Source: Reticulitermes speratus
Lineage: Eukaryota; Arthropoda; Insecta; Blattodea; Rhinotermitidae
Assembly (NCBI GenBank): GCA_021186555.1
Contig: JAJKFL010000007.1
Span: forward strand, 1,995,001 to 2,059,000
DNA length: 64,000 bases
Direction: 5' to 3'
Shown here: positions 43,630 to 57,200 of the stretch, piece after piece
Layout: each line of letters starts with the position of its first letter
Position numbering within the stretch: position 1 is the stretch's first letter
The notes under the pieces: model-generated
Database searches by the model: none
Told to the model about the DNA's origin: nothing
What the model saw: the letters and a program-made list of their open reading frames with translations, nothing else
Position numbers and translations under genes: made by a program

Positions 43630-44585
43630 GACTGTCTGTATTACAGAGTTGCTTCACTCGCATTGATCCGTTATCATGTGCCGTTGTTGGGCGTGCGCAG
43701 TGAGTGCCAGTGCTCAATTGCACAGATATATAACACGGATTTAGAAAGCACGTAATAATTTAACCCGATCAACTCTGTGGTACTGCCTTGCATAAAGATT
43801 TCTTCTGAATTTATACATTATATCCTGAAGGCGTATAGCAAATTTAAGACAAAACTCAATACATTATTTCTTATAGTCCATTTTACGATTCTACCAGCAT
43901 ATTAGACCATACAGCGTGGATGGTAGTAGATTGATTAAAGTTTAATTGGAAGGGATTTGAATGTCAACGAACACTGCCTTACCGAAGCATTATACCGGAA
44001 TTTTCAGATAGGGGCTGACGAGGTAAACAAAGGCATAAATCAGATAGCACTTGTCGCAACCGAGATCATAACCCGATACATCTGAAACGCTAGTTTTGGG
44101 AGTTACCGCTACGCCAAAAAGTTCGAGCACTACGCGTTCTTAACCAGAGTACTAAATACAGTAAAACCTGCCTATAAAGGAAAAGTAAAATACAAGATTA
44201 TTTTCAGTTTCAAGCAGGTTCCGTTTAATAGAGGTACTTTACGTTAAACTATAGGTCCTCTGGACTACTATTCCAAATAGAAGATTCCGTTGTATCAAGG
44301 TTCCGTTCAAGACAGCTTTTACTGTAATTAGTTTCGCGTCTTCTTTGCCTCACCGAGGGGAAAATAACTCACGATATCCGCTGATTTGAGGTTTAATTCT
44401 AGATTGCTGGCAAAGATAATAGTCACTGACATCCCCAAGGATCAAACCTTAGGCGATCAGCCCAAAGGCAACTAATTACTGAGACTGTCCAGCCGAATAA
44501 TTTAGGTATTTGAGTGAAAATTTGACTCTTAGGACTTTTAAGCAAAATATTGTAGCTAAGAGCATTAGGAGATAATTCAAATACT
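43630..44585. other. 5' flank or 5' UTR region of the peptidase gene
   Basis: No TATA box or initiator could be called with confidence. Near 44095-44150 a SINE-like shred (AGTTACCGCTACGCC, GTTCGAGC) occurs. Confidence 0.35.
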
Positions 44586-44599
44586 AAGAAATCCAAGGA

Positions 44600-44720
44600 G
44601 TCTTATTGGACGTCTTGGCCCTTGAAGATGGGACCGATAGGTTGTCCCGAAACGTCGTTACAGAACTACCACCCAAGGCTGCGTAATGTCCCAGAAAAGC
44701 GCAGATCTCAACTAAACGTA
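44600..44720 (+). mobile_element. single arm of a CGACGTTTCGG-family foldback repeat
   Basis: CCCTTGAAGATGGGACCGAT, AGGTTGTCCCGAAACGTCG and AAAGCGCAGATCTCA match the right arms at 8.3 and 11.7 kb. No left arm was found. Confidence 0.6.
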
Positions 44721-44776
44721 AATTTGCATTTTTGGTTTCATTTTTACATAACTTTTGGTCGCGCTGAGGCAAAGAA

Positions 44777-44778
<2 letters not shown>

Positions 44779-44813
<35 letters not shown>
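44779..44813. repeat. (TA)n microsatellite
   Basis: About 17 TA dinucleotides in a row. Confidence 0.95.
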
Positions 44814-44816
<3 letters not shown>

Positions 44817-44819
44817 TCA

Positions 44820-46135
44820 ATACAAAAGCAAGAGCATGGTTAATTAAAGATAATTAAATGAAACGGCGATAATTTATGGGCCTATAAGGATAGCGGCGAT
44901 CTTGTATATACTGGCTTCGAACACCGGAGCGGCAACCAGCTGTCCGTAACATTGTCGTGGTATTTCTCACTTATTCTAGACAAATGTCAAGACAATATTT
45001 TAAATTAGATTACAGACGATTCCTTTTAGATCCCTTCCAAATCATTATTCAATAATTATCCTCTAATTTGACGACATTTTCCTTAGCTACTGACCGCGTC
45101 CTTAAACAAACCAGAATTTCATTTAGAGGCACACAAAATAACAATCGATACTCTCTGAAGTAGTTTTCCTATTTTCCGTCGAGGCTGTCTGCGATCGTGT
45201 TCTATGTTTAATCATCTGTGGAATGTTTTTTTGAGTGTCACAGAAATGAACTGAACATGCGTCATCGCACGTATCGACCTACAGAGTTGCTTGGCGTATT
45301 CCGAACAATACACTGTGCAGGCACAGAAGTGGACAGAAGCCGACACGCTCAAGTATTGGAAAAATTGCTGGTCTGTGCGCGTCATATAACGCTTGTCACG
45401 GTCTCGGAACTTAGTTGCCAGTTAATGCAACACATATGTTATGCTCGTGAGTTCTACGACGGCTGTCGGTGTAGTATCGTGGTGGGGAAGAGAACCAGTT
45501 CATTTAACAATGACCGAATAGCTAAAGATGTGTAAAGCAAGAAAACACACCAGCACTGTTTACATACAAATCATTAGTAGAGCATATCGATTTTAATTGC
45601 AATTGCCAATGCACATAAAATAGCACTGTATTCCAGCCTCGCATTAACTCAAAAAAAGAACAAGTGACTGCAATTTTCACGCGGAATGCACTTTTGGGTT
45701 CAGTGTGTAATTTAAGAATATACAGCAGCAACAATTTGGTCATGCGCAGCGGTTCATAGACGGAGCAGCCCATCACTCTTAGCCTCGCTGTTTCCCGGTT
45801 AAGGTAAAGTGCAGGAAAAATACTGAAATGGGCAACAGACGTTTCGGTTTGATTATAAACCTACATGCATTTGTACACAGATTAATAAATATATAGCATA
45901 ATTTAAACCGACAATGAAGATATATTAAAGGAAAAAACTTACAATCATTGAAAAGAAATGACACAAGAACAATTTTCACGGAAAATATTCCTAACGGAAC
46001 GCAAATAACAAGTGGGTAGACCTTAAAAGAGATGGAAAGGCCAGTTCGTATAGAAATAATTTCTCAACGGTCATTATTCGTGTCTTGTAAAGGGTTTTAT
46101 GAATATATGAGCCCATACTTACATGTCATAATAGC
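44820..46135. other. 5' flanking sequence, nothing recognised
   Basis: No M13-like exon was seen downstream (to the left) of the isolated exon at 46.1-46.4 kb. Frames such as 45218-45535 (+) have no motif I recognise. Confidence 0.4.
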
Positions 46136-46138
46136 TTA

Positions 46139-46390
46139 GATGGACAAATAGCGTAGTACAAGACGCTGCCTGGCACTGCTGTTGTAACACCGTGCGGTCT
46201 GGTACGGGTCTTGCCACAAGATCACGACGACTGTACTTTTCGCGAGATCGAACCGCAACAGCTGGACGAATAGCGTGCCGACTCCACCGAATGCAAGTTG
46301 TTGAACTAACAATCCCCATTCAATAGGCGCTTTCCTAAGGCTGTCAGGCGCAGATATTGCAGGGAAGTCCATGCCGAAATACACACTTCC
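46139..46390 (-). pseudogene. isolated M13 peptidase-like exon, probably a paralogue relic
   Basis: Acceptor-like TTATTGCAG, then GSVYFGMDFPAISAPDS, IEWGLLVQQLAFGGVGTLF, VQLLRFDLAKSTVVVILWQD and P. It aligns without gaps over 35 residues with [15 protein letters not shown]...VFLDLP of exon 21854-22077. L, V, LF, D, T and P are shared, and GMDFP is placed like the M13 GGWP turn. A stop (46136-46138) precedes the only strong donor (GTAAGT, 46117-46122). No other convincing exon of this copy was found, so I read it as a pseudogene or orphan exon. A diverged second gene with displaced exons is the alternative. Confidence 0.5.
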
Positions 46391-46875
46391 CTGCAATAAG
46401 ACTCAGCAAAGTCCATATCGCCCCACAAAATATGAATTTTACAGGAGAAGCAAAAAGGTGGCTCTGTTTTACATATGACAAATGCTCTGACAGGCAGGAT
46501 ATCCCGCACCTATCTTGGTTATTCTTGAAGATGCAGTTGTCATCTTTTTACATATCACAGTGGACCATTAGTTGAATGATTCGCTACACATAACTCAATT
46601 TAGCTCAAAGTGGCAGTTAGATCCTTTTTACACAACATGGGCTGTGTACATATGTTATAAAGTAAACACTGCTGCTGTGGAACGTAGTGATCATGAACAC
46701 TAACACTGTCGTAATCCGATACACTCCCTGCCCCTCGGAGATCTCAACTGCCCAGTTACAGTCTTGCCTATCACAGTTTCTGCTAAAGCTGTCCAACACC
46801 AAAACAGTCAAATAACTGATCCACAAGCCACAAGCGTTGCCTCTTGCCCTGAGGACAGTAGCATATTACAGCGAG
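46391..46875. other. flanking sequence, one very tentative M13-like shred
   Basis: On the minus strand near 46740-46810 the frame VLDSFSRNCDRQDCNWAVE vaguely resembles the M13 FYxSC segment (compare [11 protein letters not shown] at 23.3 kb). Without good splice sites I do not call it. Confidence 0.2.
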
Positions 46876-47161
46876 CATTGTCACAGTGGCCATGTTAGCG
46901 TAGCCAGGAATGTAACAGTGGCCATGTTAGCGTAATCAGGAATGTCACAGTGGCCATGTTAGCGTAACCAGGAATGTCACAGTGGCCATGTTAGCGTAGC
47001 CAGGAATGTCACAATGGCCATGTTAGCGTAGCCAGGAATGTCACAGTGGCCATGTTAGCGTAATCAGGAATGTCACAGTGGCCATGTTAGCGTAGCCAGG
47101 AAAGCCACAGAGACCATGTTAGCATAGCCAGGAATGTCACAGTGAACATGTTAGCGTAATC
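46876..47161. repeat. 32-bp minisatellite, nine copies
   Basis: Unit 32 bp: GTCACAGTGGCCATGTTAGC, GTAGCCAGGAAT, with GTAATCAGG variants. Confidence 0.95.
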
Positions 47162-47227
47162 AATCTTCGACTGACGCAGACTCCTCTAGCAACCGGGTTT
47201 TCCTCTCAAAATTATTTCGTGACGGTT

Positions 47228-47671
47228 TAAGCTGTAAAACTATTGTGTTTAAGCTGTAAAACAGTTGTGTTTAAGCTGTAAAACTGTTGTGTTTAAGCTG
47301 TAAAACTGTTGTGTTTAAGCTGTAAAACTGTTGTGTTTAAGCTGTAAAACTGTTGTGTTTAAGCTGTAAAACTGTTGTGTTTAAGCTGTAAAACTGTTGT
47401 GTTTAAGCTGTAAAACTGTTGTGTTTAAGCTGTAAAACTGTTGTGTTTAAGCTGTAAAACTGTTGTGTTTAAGCTGTAAAACTGTTGTGTTTAAGCTGTA
47501 AAACTGTTGTGTTTAAGCTGTAAAATTGTTGTGTTTAAGCTGTAAAACTGTTGTGTTTAAGCTGTAAAACTGTTGTGTTTAAGCTGTAAAACTGTTGTGT
47601 TTAAGCTGTAAAACTGTTGTGTTTAAGCTGTAAAACTGTTGTGTTTAAGCTGTAAAACTGTTGTTTCCCAG
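47228..47671. repeat. 22-bp minisatellite, 20 copies
   Basis: Unit 22 bp: TTAAGCTGTAAAACTGTTGT then GT. Nearly homogeneous. Confidence 0.97.
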
Positions 47672-47905
47672 CTGCACTAATCACTGTGTGAACATTTACT
47701 ACTTGCTGCCTTGTAAGACTTCTAACAACAGCAGTTCATAACTGCCTCTGTTTGTACTTGCAACACTGCACTGTCTGTTGCTAAACAGTGACATGACGCA
47801 AATTGTAATCGGAGCAGGTTGGCAGACTGTGGTCCGTGGTTCGCTGCACTACATCTCGTAACGTAGTGCAGATGGCATGGAACAGCTAGAGGTCATACGA
47901 CCAGA
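47672..47905. other. spacer between arrays
   Basis: No feature recognised. GACTGTGGTCCGTGG near 47826 resembles a segment near 11.81 kb. Confidence 0.4.
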
Positions 47906-48297
47906 TACCTGTGTATGTATGTATTCGTACGTACTTATATATGTATGTACGTACGTACGTATATATGTATGTATGTATGTGTGTGTACGTACGTATGTGT
48001 GTGTATGTACATGCATGTATGTACGTACGTATATATGTATGTATGTACGTAAGTATTTATGTATGTATGTGTGTGTGTACGTACGTATGTATGTATATGT
48101 ATATATATGTATGTACGTACGTACGTATGTATATATATATATGTATATGTATAAATATGTATGTATGTGTGTATATATGTATATATTGGGTATGTATGTC
48201 TGTATATATGTATGTATTGTGTATGTATGTATGTGTGTATATATGTATGTATTGTGTACGTATGTATATGTATGTATGTATGTATGTATGTAGGTAC
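47906..48297. repeat. (TATG/TACG)n microsatellite
   Basis: Tetranucleotide tract of TATG and TACG units with TGTGTG interruptions. The YIHTYIHTY-type frames are artefacts. Confidence 0.97.
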
Positions 48298-48408
48298 ATA
48301 TATAGAGCCTATATACGCACACTTGCAGACTGTCCTGTGATCCCCGCAGTACCCTAGCACCTTCAACCAACCTGCTACACCTCGTGTCGCCTCAGCCAAA
48401 CAGAAAGG

Positions 48409-49476
48409 CTGACACGCCCTCTACCAGTCACCAACACGCCCTCTACCAGTCACCAACACGCCCTCTACCAGTCACCAACACGCCCTCTACCAGTCACCAA
48501 CACGCCCTCTACCTGTCACCAACACGCCCTCTACCAGTCACCAACACGCCCTCTACCTGTCACCAAAACGCCCTCTACCTGTCACCAACACGCCCTCTAC
48601 CAGTCACCAACACGCCCTCTACCAGTCACCAACACGCCCTCTACCAGTCACCAACACGCCCTCTACCAGTCACCAACACGCCCTCTACCTGTCACCAACA
48701 CGCCCTCTACCTGTCACCAACACGCCCTCTACCAGTCACCAACACGCCATCTACCAGTCACCAACACGCCCTCTACCTGTCACCAACACGCCCTCTACCA
48801 GTCACCAACACTCCATCTACCAGTCACCAACACGCCCTCTACCAGTCACCAACACGCCCTCTACCAGTCACCAACAACGCCCTCTACCTGTCACCAACAC
48901 GCCCTCTACCAGTCACCAACACGCCCTCTACCAGTCACCAACACGCCATCTACCAGTCACCAACACGCCCTCTACCAGTCACCAACACGCCATCTACCAG
49001 TCACCAACACGCCCTCTACCAGTCACCAACACGCCCTCTACCAGTCACCAACACGCCCTCTACCAGTCACCAACACGCCCTCTACCTGTCATCAACACGC
49101 CCTCTACCTGTCACCAACACGCCCTCTACCAGTCACCAACACGCCCTCTACAGTCACCAACACGCCCTCTACCTGTCACCAACACGCCCTCTACCAGTCA
49201 CCAACACGCCCTCTACCAGTCACCAACACGCCCTACGTCACAACCGCCTCTACCAGTCACCAACACGCCTCTACAGTCACCAACACGCTCTACCAGTCAC
49301 CAACACGCCCTCTACCAGTCACCAACACGCCCCTCTACCAGTCACCAACACGCCCTCTACCAGTCACCAACACGCCCTCTACCTGTCACCAACACGCCCT
49401 CTACCAGTCCCACCGCCTCTACCAGTACCAACACGCCCTCTACCTGTCACCAACACGCCCTCTACCACGCCACCAA
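48409..49476. repeat. 22-bp minisatellite, about 48 copies
   Basis: Unit 22 bp: ACCAGTCACCAACACGCCCT then CT, with CTGTCACC variants. Single-base losses cluster at 49.14-49.43 kb. The 370-residue frame is an artefact. Confidence 0.97.
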
Positions 49477-49909
49477 CTCGCAAGAACGTCTTTTAATTGT
49501 GATCACATACCCTTAAGAGTCCCTTTCGCGCACAGCCTCATATATAATGATTGCAATCTCCTGATATGTCACGCCTTATAATTTGGTATGCACCAACGAT
49601 TGGGAGACGCCCGCTGCGACCTCTTCAGGGTAAAAGAGTCAAAATCACAACTAGGGTACTTGGCAATGAAATTATGTTTAGATAATGTTAGTAGGCACAT
49701 CATGCAGTCAGAGAAAGAGATGACAAACATGTATGTGTGGACATTGGCATTTAAATACTGGGGGGCATGAAGAAACAGAAACTGAGATGACAAATTAAAT
49801 ATATTTGGACAGATTTGAAAGTATTGTTTGGAAGACAATGAGGCGTGTCAAACAACTGGACAGCCCTTTAATGCCTTTGTCAAAGAAGCAGTTCTTGAAA
49901 CTGGCAAAT
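49477..49909. other. spacer between arrays
   Basis: No recognisable gene or repeat. Confidence 0.4.
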
Positions 49910-50689
49910 AACTTGGCCAGAGATATGCAAAGAACGTGGCCAGAGATATGCAAAGAACGTGGCCAGAGATATGCAAATAACGTGGCCAGAGATATGCAAA
50001 TAACTTGGCCAGAGACATGCAAATAAAGTGGCCAGAGATATGCAAATAACTTGGCCAGAGACATGCAAATAAAGTGGCCAGAGATATGCAAATAACTTGG
50101 CCAGAGACATGCAAATAACTTGGCCAGAGACATTTAAATAACGTGGCCAGAGATATACAAATAACGTGGCCAGAGAAATGCAAATAAAGTGGCCAGAGAT
50201 ATGCAAATAACTTGGCCAGAGAAATGCAAATAAAGTGGCCAGAGATATGCAAATAACTTGGCCAGAGACATGCAAATAACTTGGCCAGAGATATGCAAAT
50301 AACGTGGCCAGAGATATGCAAATAACTTGGCCAGAGATATGCAAATAACGTGGCCAGAGATATGCAAATAACTTGGCCAGAGATATGCAAATAACGTGGC
50401 CAGAGATAAGCAAATAACTTTGCCAGAGATATGCAAATAACGTGGCCAGAGATATGCAAATAACGTGGCCAGAGATATGCAAATAACGTGGCCAGAGATA
50501 TGCAAATAACGTGGCCAGAGATATGCAAATAACTTGGCCAGAGATATGCAAATAACTTGGCCAGAGATATGCAAATAACGTGGCCAGAGATATGCAAATA
50601 ACTTGGCCAGAGATATGCAAATAACTTGGCCAGAGATATGTAAATAACGTGGCCAGAGATATGCAAATAACTTGGCCAGAGACATGCAA
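49910..50689. repeat. 23-bp minisatellite with an octamer motif, about 34 copies
   Basis: Unit 23 bp: AACTTGGCCAGAGATATGCA then AAT. Almost every unit contains ATGCAAAT, the canonical POU-domain octamer, and the dyad-like TTGGCCA. Main variants are AACGTGG and AGACATGC. Confidence 0.96.
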
Positions 50690-51239
50690 CTTTCTCGTAT
50701 ATTGAATAATGACAAGTCTTCTGGTTAATATTTATTGTGTCAGACATCCTCAATTATGCTTGTTAGATGAGGTATTCACAAATCTATTGAGAGCTGCTGC
50801 GTTCTGAAGTAATGGACCTTCGTTAGTCTGCTGCAATCGCAACCCCCTGGAGGTAGGCAACAAGCAGTGACCTTCACACAGTAGCAAGTTCTGAAGAAAA
50901 TATCACTTCACGATGGCAAGCAGCAGAAACTAATCGAAACAAAAAGAGGGACTACTAAAAGTGAAATAAAGTCCTTTCAAGAAGGAATTGCAGAAGAAAA
51001 AATCCAGCCAATTCCACAAACAACAACACAAAAACGAATAAAGAGCCAACCAATGAGGAAAAAGGATGTAAGGAACTGTACTTTGAAAAGACGAACAGCG
51101 ACTAAGGCAGAAGAGACGCTGCGCGTAATTTGTGAGGAGATTCATATATACACGGGTGGATTCACTGTCCTGATGTAAAGAGTGGGCCCACGAAAATTTT
51201 AGTTTGAAACATTCGCTGATCAATTATATTGGTGACTTG
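50690..51239. other. spacer between arrays
   Basis: No recognisable gene or repeat. Confidence 0.4.
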
Positions 51240-54200
51240 TGCACACTGGGCCTAAGTAGGATACTGCTATGAGTATTAACCGCTCAGAGCACAGATGTCA
51301 CTGCATGCACACTGGGTCTAAGTAGGATACTGCTATGAGTATTAACCGCTCAGATCACAGATGTCACTGCATGCACACTGGGCTAAGTAGGATACTGCTA
51401 TGAGTATTAACCGCTCACAGCACAGATGTCACTGCATGCACACTGGGTCTAAGTAGGATACTGCTATGAGTATTAACCGCTCAGAGCACAGATGTCACTG
51501 CATGCACACGGTCTAAGTAGGATACTGCTATGAGTATTAACCGCTCAGAGCACAGATGTCACTGCATGCACACGGTCTAAGTAGGATACTGCTATGAGTA
51601 TTAACCGCTCAGAGCACAGATGTCACTGCATGCACACGGTCTAAGTAGGATACTGCTATGAGTATTAACCGCTCAGAGCACAGATGTCACTGCATGCACA
51701 CGGTCTAAGTAGGATACTGCTATGAGTATTAACCGCTCAGAGCACAGATGTCACTGCATGCACACGGTCTAAGTAGGATACTGCTATGAGTATTAACCGC
51801 TCAGAGCACAGATGTCACTGCATGCACACGGTCTAAGTAGGATACTGCTATGAGTATTAACCGCTCAGATCACAGATGTCACTGCATGCACACTGGGCTA
51901 AGTAGGATACTGCTATGAGTATTAACCGCTCAGAGCACAGATGTCACTGCATGCACACTGGGCCTAAGTAGGATACTGCTATGAGTATTAACCGCTCAGA
52001 GCACAGATGTCACTGCATGCACACTGGGTCTAAGTAGGATACTGCTATGAGTATTAACCGCTCAAGCACAGATGTCACTGCATGCACACGGTCTAAGTAG
52101 GATACTGCTATGAGTATTAACCGCTCACAGCACAGATGTCACTGCATGCACACTGGGTCTAAGTAGGATACTGCTATGAGTATTAACCGCTCAGAGCACA
52201 GATGTCACTGCATGCACACGGTCTAAGTAGGATACTGCTATGAGTATTAACCGCTCAGAGCACAGATGTCACTGCATGCACACGGTCTAAGTAGGATACT
52301 GCTATGAGTATTAACCGCTCAGATCACAGATGTCACTGCATGCACACTGGGCCTAAGTAGGATACTGCTATGAGTATTAACCGCTCAGATCACAGATGTC
52401 ACTGCATGCACACTGGGTCTAAGTAGGATACTGCTATGAGTATTAACCGCTCAGATCACAGATGTCACTGCATGCACACTGGGTCTAAGTAGGATACTGC
52501 TATGAGTATTAACCGCTCAGATCACAGATGTCACTGCATGCACACTGGGTCTAAGTAGGATACTGCTATGAGTATTAACCGCTCAGACACAGATGTCACT
52601 GCATGCACACTGGGTCTAAGTAGGATACTGCTATGAGTATTAACCGCTCAGATGCACAGATGTCACTGCATGCACACTGGGTCTAAGTAGGATACTGCTA
52701 TGAGTATTAACCGCTCAGATCACAGATGTCACTGCATGCACACTGGGTCTAAGTAGGATACTGCTATGAGTATTAACCGCTCAGATCACAGATGTCACTG
52801 CATGCACACTGGGTCTAAGTAGGATACTGCTATGAGTATTAACCGCTCAGAGCACAGATGTCACTGCATGCACACTGGGTCTAAGTAGGATACTGCTATG
52901 AGTATTAACCGCTCAGATCACAGATGTCACTGCATGCACACTGGGTCTAAGTAGGATACTGCTATGAGTATTAACCGCTCAGAACACAGATGTCACTGCA
53001 TGCACACTGGGTCTAAGTAGGATACTGCTATGAGTATTAACCGCTCAGATCACAGATGTCACTGCATGCACACTGGGTCTAAGTAGGATACTGCTATGAG
53101 TATTAACCGCTCAGATCACAGATGTCACTGCATGCACACTGGGTCTAAGTAGGATACTGCTATGAGTATTAACCGCTCAGAGCACAGATGTCACTGCATG
53201 CACACTGGGTCTAAGTAGGATACTGCTATGAGTATTAACCGCTCAGAGCACAGATGTCACTGCATGCACACTGGGTCTAAGTAGGATACTGCTATGAGTA
53301 TTAACCGCTCAAGCACAGATGTCACTGCATGCACACTGGGTCTAAGTAGGATACTGCTATGAGTATTAACCGCTCACAGCACAGATGTCACTGCATGCAC
53401 ACTGGGCCTAAGTAGGATACTGCTATGAGTATTAACCGCTCAGAGCACAGATGTCACTGCATGCACACTGGGCTAAGTAGGATACTGCTATGAGTATTAA
53501 CCGCTCAGAGCACAGATGTCACTGCATGCACACGGTCTAAGTAGGATACTGCTATGAGTATTAACCGCTCAGAGCACAGATGTCACTGCATGCACACTGG
53601 GTCTAAGTAGGATACTGCTATGAGTATTAACCGCTCAGAGCACAGATGTCACTGCATGCACACTGGGTCTAAGTAGGATACTGCTATGAGTATTAACCGC
53701 TCAGAGCACAGATGTCACTGCATGCACACTGGATCTAAGTAGGATACTGCTATGAGTATTAACCGCTCAGAGCACAGATGTCACTGCATGCACACTGGGT
53801 CTAAGTAGGATACTGCTATGAGTATTAACCGCTCAGAGCACAGATGTCACTGCATGCACACTGGGTCTAAGTAGGATACTGCTATGAGTATTAACCGCTC
53901 AGAGCACAGATGTCACTGCATGCACACTGGGTCTAAGTAGGATACTGCTATGAGTATTAACCGCTCAGATCACAGATGTCACTGCATGCACACTGGCCTA
54001 AGTAGGATACTGCTATGAGTATTAACCGCTCAGGGCACAGATGTCACTGCATGCACACGGTCTAAGTAGGATACTGCTATGAGTATTAACCGCTCAGAGC
54101 ACAGATGTCACTGCATGCACACGGTCTAAGTAGGATACTGCTATGAGTATTAACCGCTCAGAGCACAGATGTCACTGCATGCACACGGTCTAAGTAGGAT

Positions 54201-57200
54201 ACTGCTATGAGTATTAACCGCTCAGAGCACAGATGTCACTGCATGCACACGGTCTAAGTAGGATACTGCTATGAGTATTAACCGCTCAGAGCACAGATGT
54301 CACTGCATGCACACGGTCTAAGTAGGATACTGCTATGAGTATTAACCGCTCAGAGCACAGATGTCACTGCATGCACACTGGGCCTAAGTAGGATACTGCT
54401 ATGAGTATTAACCGCTCAGAGCACAGATGTCACTGCATGCACACTGGGCCTAAGTAGGATACTGCTATGAGTATTAACCGCTAGAGCACAGATGTCACTG
54501 CATGCACACTGGGTCTAAGTAGGATACTGCTATGAGTATTAACCGCTCACAGCACAGATGTCACTGCATGCACACGGTCTAAGTAGGATACTGCTATGAG
54601 TATTAACCGCTCAGAGCACAGATGTCACTGCATGCACACTGGTCTAAGTAGGATACTGCTATGAGTATTAACCGCTCACAGCACAGATGTCACTGCATGC
54701 ACACTGGGTCTAAGTAGGATACTGCTATGAGTATTAACCGCTCAGAGCACAGATGTCACTGCATGCACACGGGTCTAAGTAGGATACTGCTATGAGTATT
54801 AACCGCTCAGAGCACAGATGTCACTGCATGCACACGGTCTAAGTAGGATACTGTTTGAGTATTAACCGCTCAGAGCACAGATGTCACTGCATGCACACGG
54901 TCTAAGTAGGATACTGCTATGAGTATTAACCGCTCAAGCACAGATGTCACTGCATGCACACGGTCTAAGTAGGATACTGTATGAGTATTAACCGCTCAGA
55001 GCACAGATGTCACTGCATGCACACGGGCTAAGTAGGATACTGCTAGAGTATTAACCGCTCAGAGCACAGATGTCACTGCATGCACACGGCCTAAGTAGGA
55101 TACTGCTATGAGTATTAACCGCTCAAGCACAGATGTCACTGCATGCACACGGCCTAAGTAGGATACTGCTATGAGTATTAACCGCTCAGAGCACAGATGT
55201 CACTGCATGCACACGGTCTAAGTAGGATACTGCTATGAGTATTAACCGCTCAGAGCACAGATGTCACTGCATGCACACGGTCCTAAGTAGGATACTGCTA
55301 TGAGTATTAACCGCTCAGAGCACAGATGTCACTGCATGCACACGGTCTAAGTAGGATACTGCTATGAGTATTAACCGCTCAGAGCACAGATGTCACTGCA
55401 TGCACACGGTCTAAGTAGGATACTGCTATGAGTATTAACCGCTCAGAGCACAGATGTCACTGCATGCACACGGTCTAAGTAGGATACTGCTATGAGTATT
55501 AACCGCTCAGAGCACAGATGTCACTGCATGCACACGGCTAAGTAGGATACTGCTATGAGTATTAACCGCTCAGAGCACAGATGTCACTGCATGCACACTG
55601 GCTAAGTAGGATACTGCTATGAGTATTAACCGCTCAGAGCACAGATGTCACTGCATGCACACTGGGTCTAATAGGATACTGCTATGAGTATTAACCGCTC
55701 AGAGCACAGATGTCACTGCATGCACACGTCTAAGTAGGATACTGCTATGAGTATTAACCGCTCAGAGCACAGATGTCACTGCATGCACACTGTCTAAGTA
55801 GGATACTGCTATGAGTATTAACCGCTCAGAGCACAGATGTCACTGCATGCACACTGTCTAAGTAGGATACTGCTATGAGTATTAACCGCTCACAGCACAG
55901 ATGTCACTGCATGCACACGGTCTAAGTAGGATACTGCTATGAGTATTAACCGCTCACAGCACAGATGTCACTGCATGCACACGGTCTAAGTAGGATACTG
56001 CTATGAGTATTAACCGCTCAGAGCACAGATGTCACTGCATGCACACGGGTCTAAGTAGGATACTGCTATGAGTATTAACCGCTCACAGCACAGATGTCAC
56101 TGCATGCACACGGTCTAAGTAGGATACTGCTATGAGTATTAACCGCTCACAGCACAGATGTCACTGCATGCACACGGCTAAGTAGGATACTGCTATGAGT
56201 ATTAACCGCTCACAGCACAGATGTCACTGCATGCACACGGTCTAAGTAGGATACTGCTATGAGTATTAACCGCTCACAGCACAGATGTCACTGCATGCAC
56301 ACGGCTAAGTAGGATACTGCTATGAGTATTAACCGCTCAAGCACAGATGTCACTGCATGCACACGGTCTAAGTAGGATACTGCTATGAGTATTAACCGCT
56401 CAGAGCACAGATGTCACTGCATGCACACGGCCTAAGTAGGATACTGCTATGAGTATTAACCGCTCAGAGCACAGATGTCACTGCATGCACACGGCCTAAG
56501 TAGGATACTGCTATGAGTATTAACCGCTCAGCAGCACAGATGTCACTGCATGCACACGGGTCTAAGTAGGATACTGCTATGAGTATTAACCGCTCACGAG
56601 CACAGATGTCACTGCATGCACACGGTCTAAGTAGGATACTGCTATGAGTATTAACCGCTCAGAGCACAGATGTCACTGCATGCACACGGTCTAAGTAGGA
56701 TACTGCTATGAGTATTAACCGCTCACGAGCACAGATGTCACTGCATGCACACGGTCTAAGTAGGATACTGCTATGAGTATTAACCGCTCACAGCACAGAT
56801 GTCACTGCATGCACACGGTCTAAGTAGGATACTGCTATGAGTATTAACCGCTCAGAGCACAGATGTCACTGCATGCACACTGGCCTAAGTAGGATACTGC
56901 TATGAGTATTAACCGCTCAAGCACAGATGTCACTGCATGCACACGGCTAAGTAGGATACTGCTATGAGTATTAACCGCTCAGAGCACAGATGTCACTGCA
57001 TGCACACTGGGCTAAGTAGGATACTGCTATGAGTATTAACCGCTCAGAGCACAGATGTCACTGCATGCACACGGTCTAAGTAGGATACTGCTATGAGTAT
57101 TAACCGCTCAGAGCACAGATGTCACTGCATGCACACTGGCTCTAAGTAGGATACTGCTATGAGTATTAACCGCTCAAGCACAGATGTCACTGCATGCACA

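Noticed and set aside
45218-45535. 105-residue + strand frame
   Set aside because: No domain, repeat or homology recognised; left unannotated.
48384-49496. 370-residue HALYQSPTRPLPVTNTPST protein
   Set aside because: Frame-shifting reading of a 22-bp array where three units equal 66 bp; not a gene.
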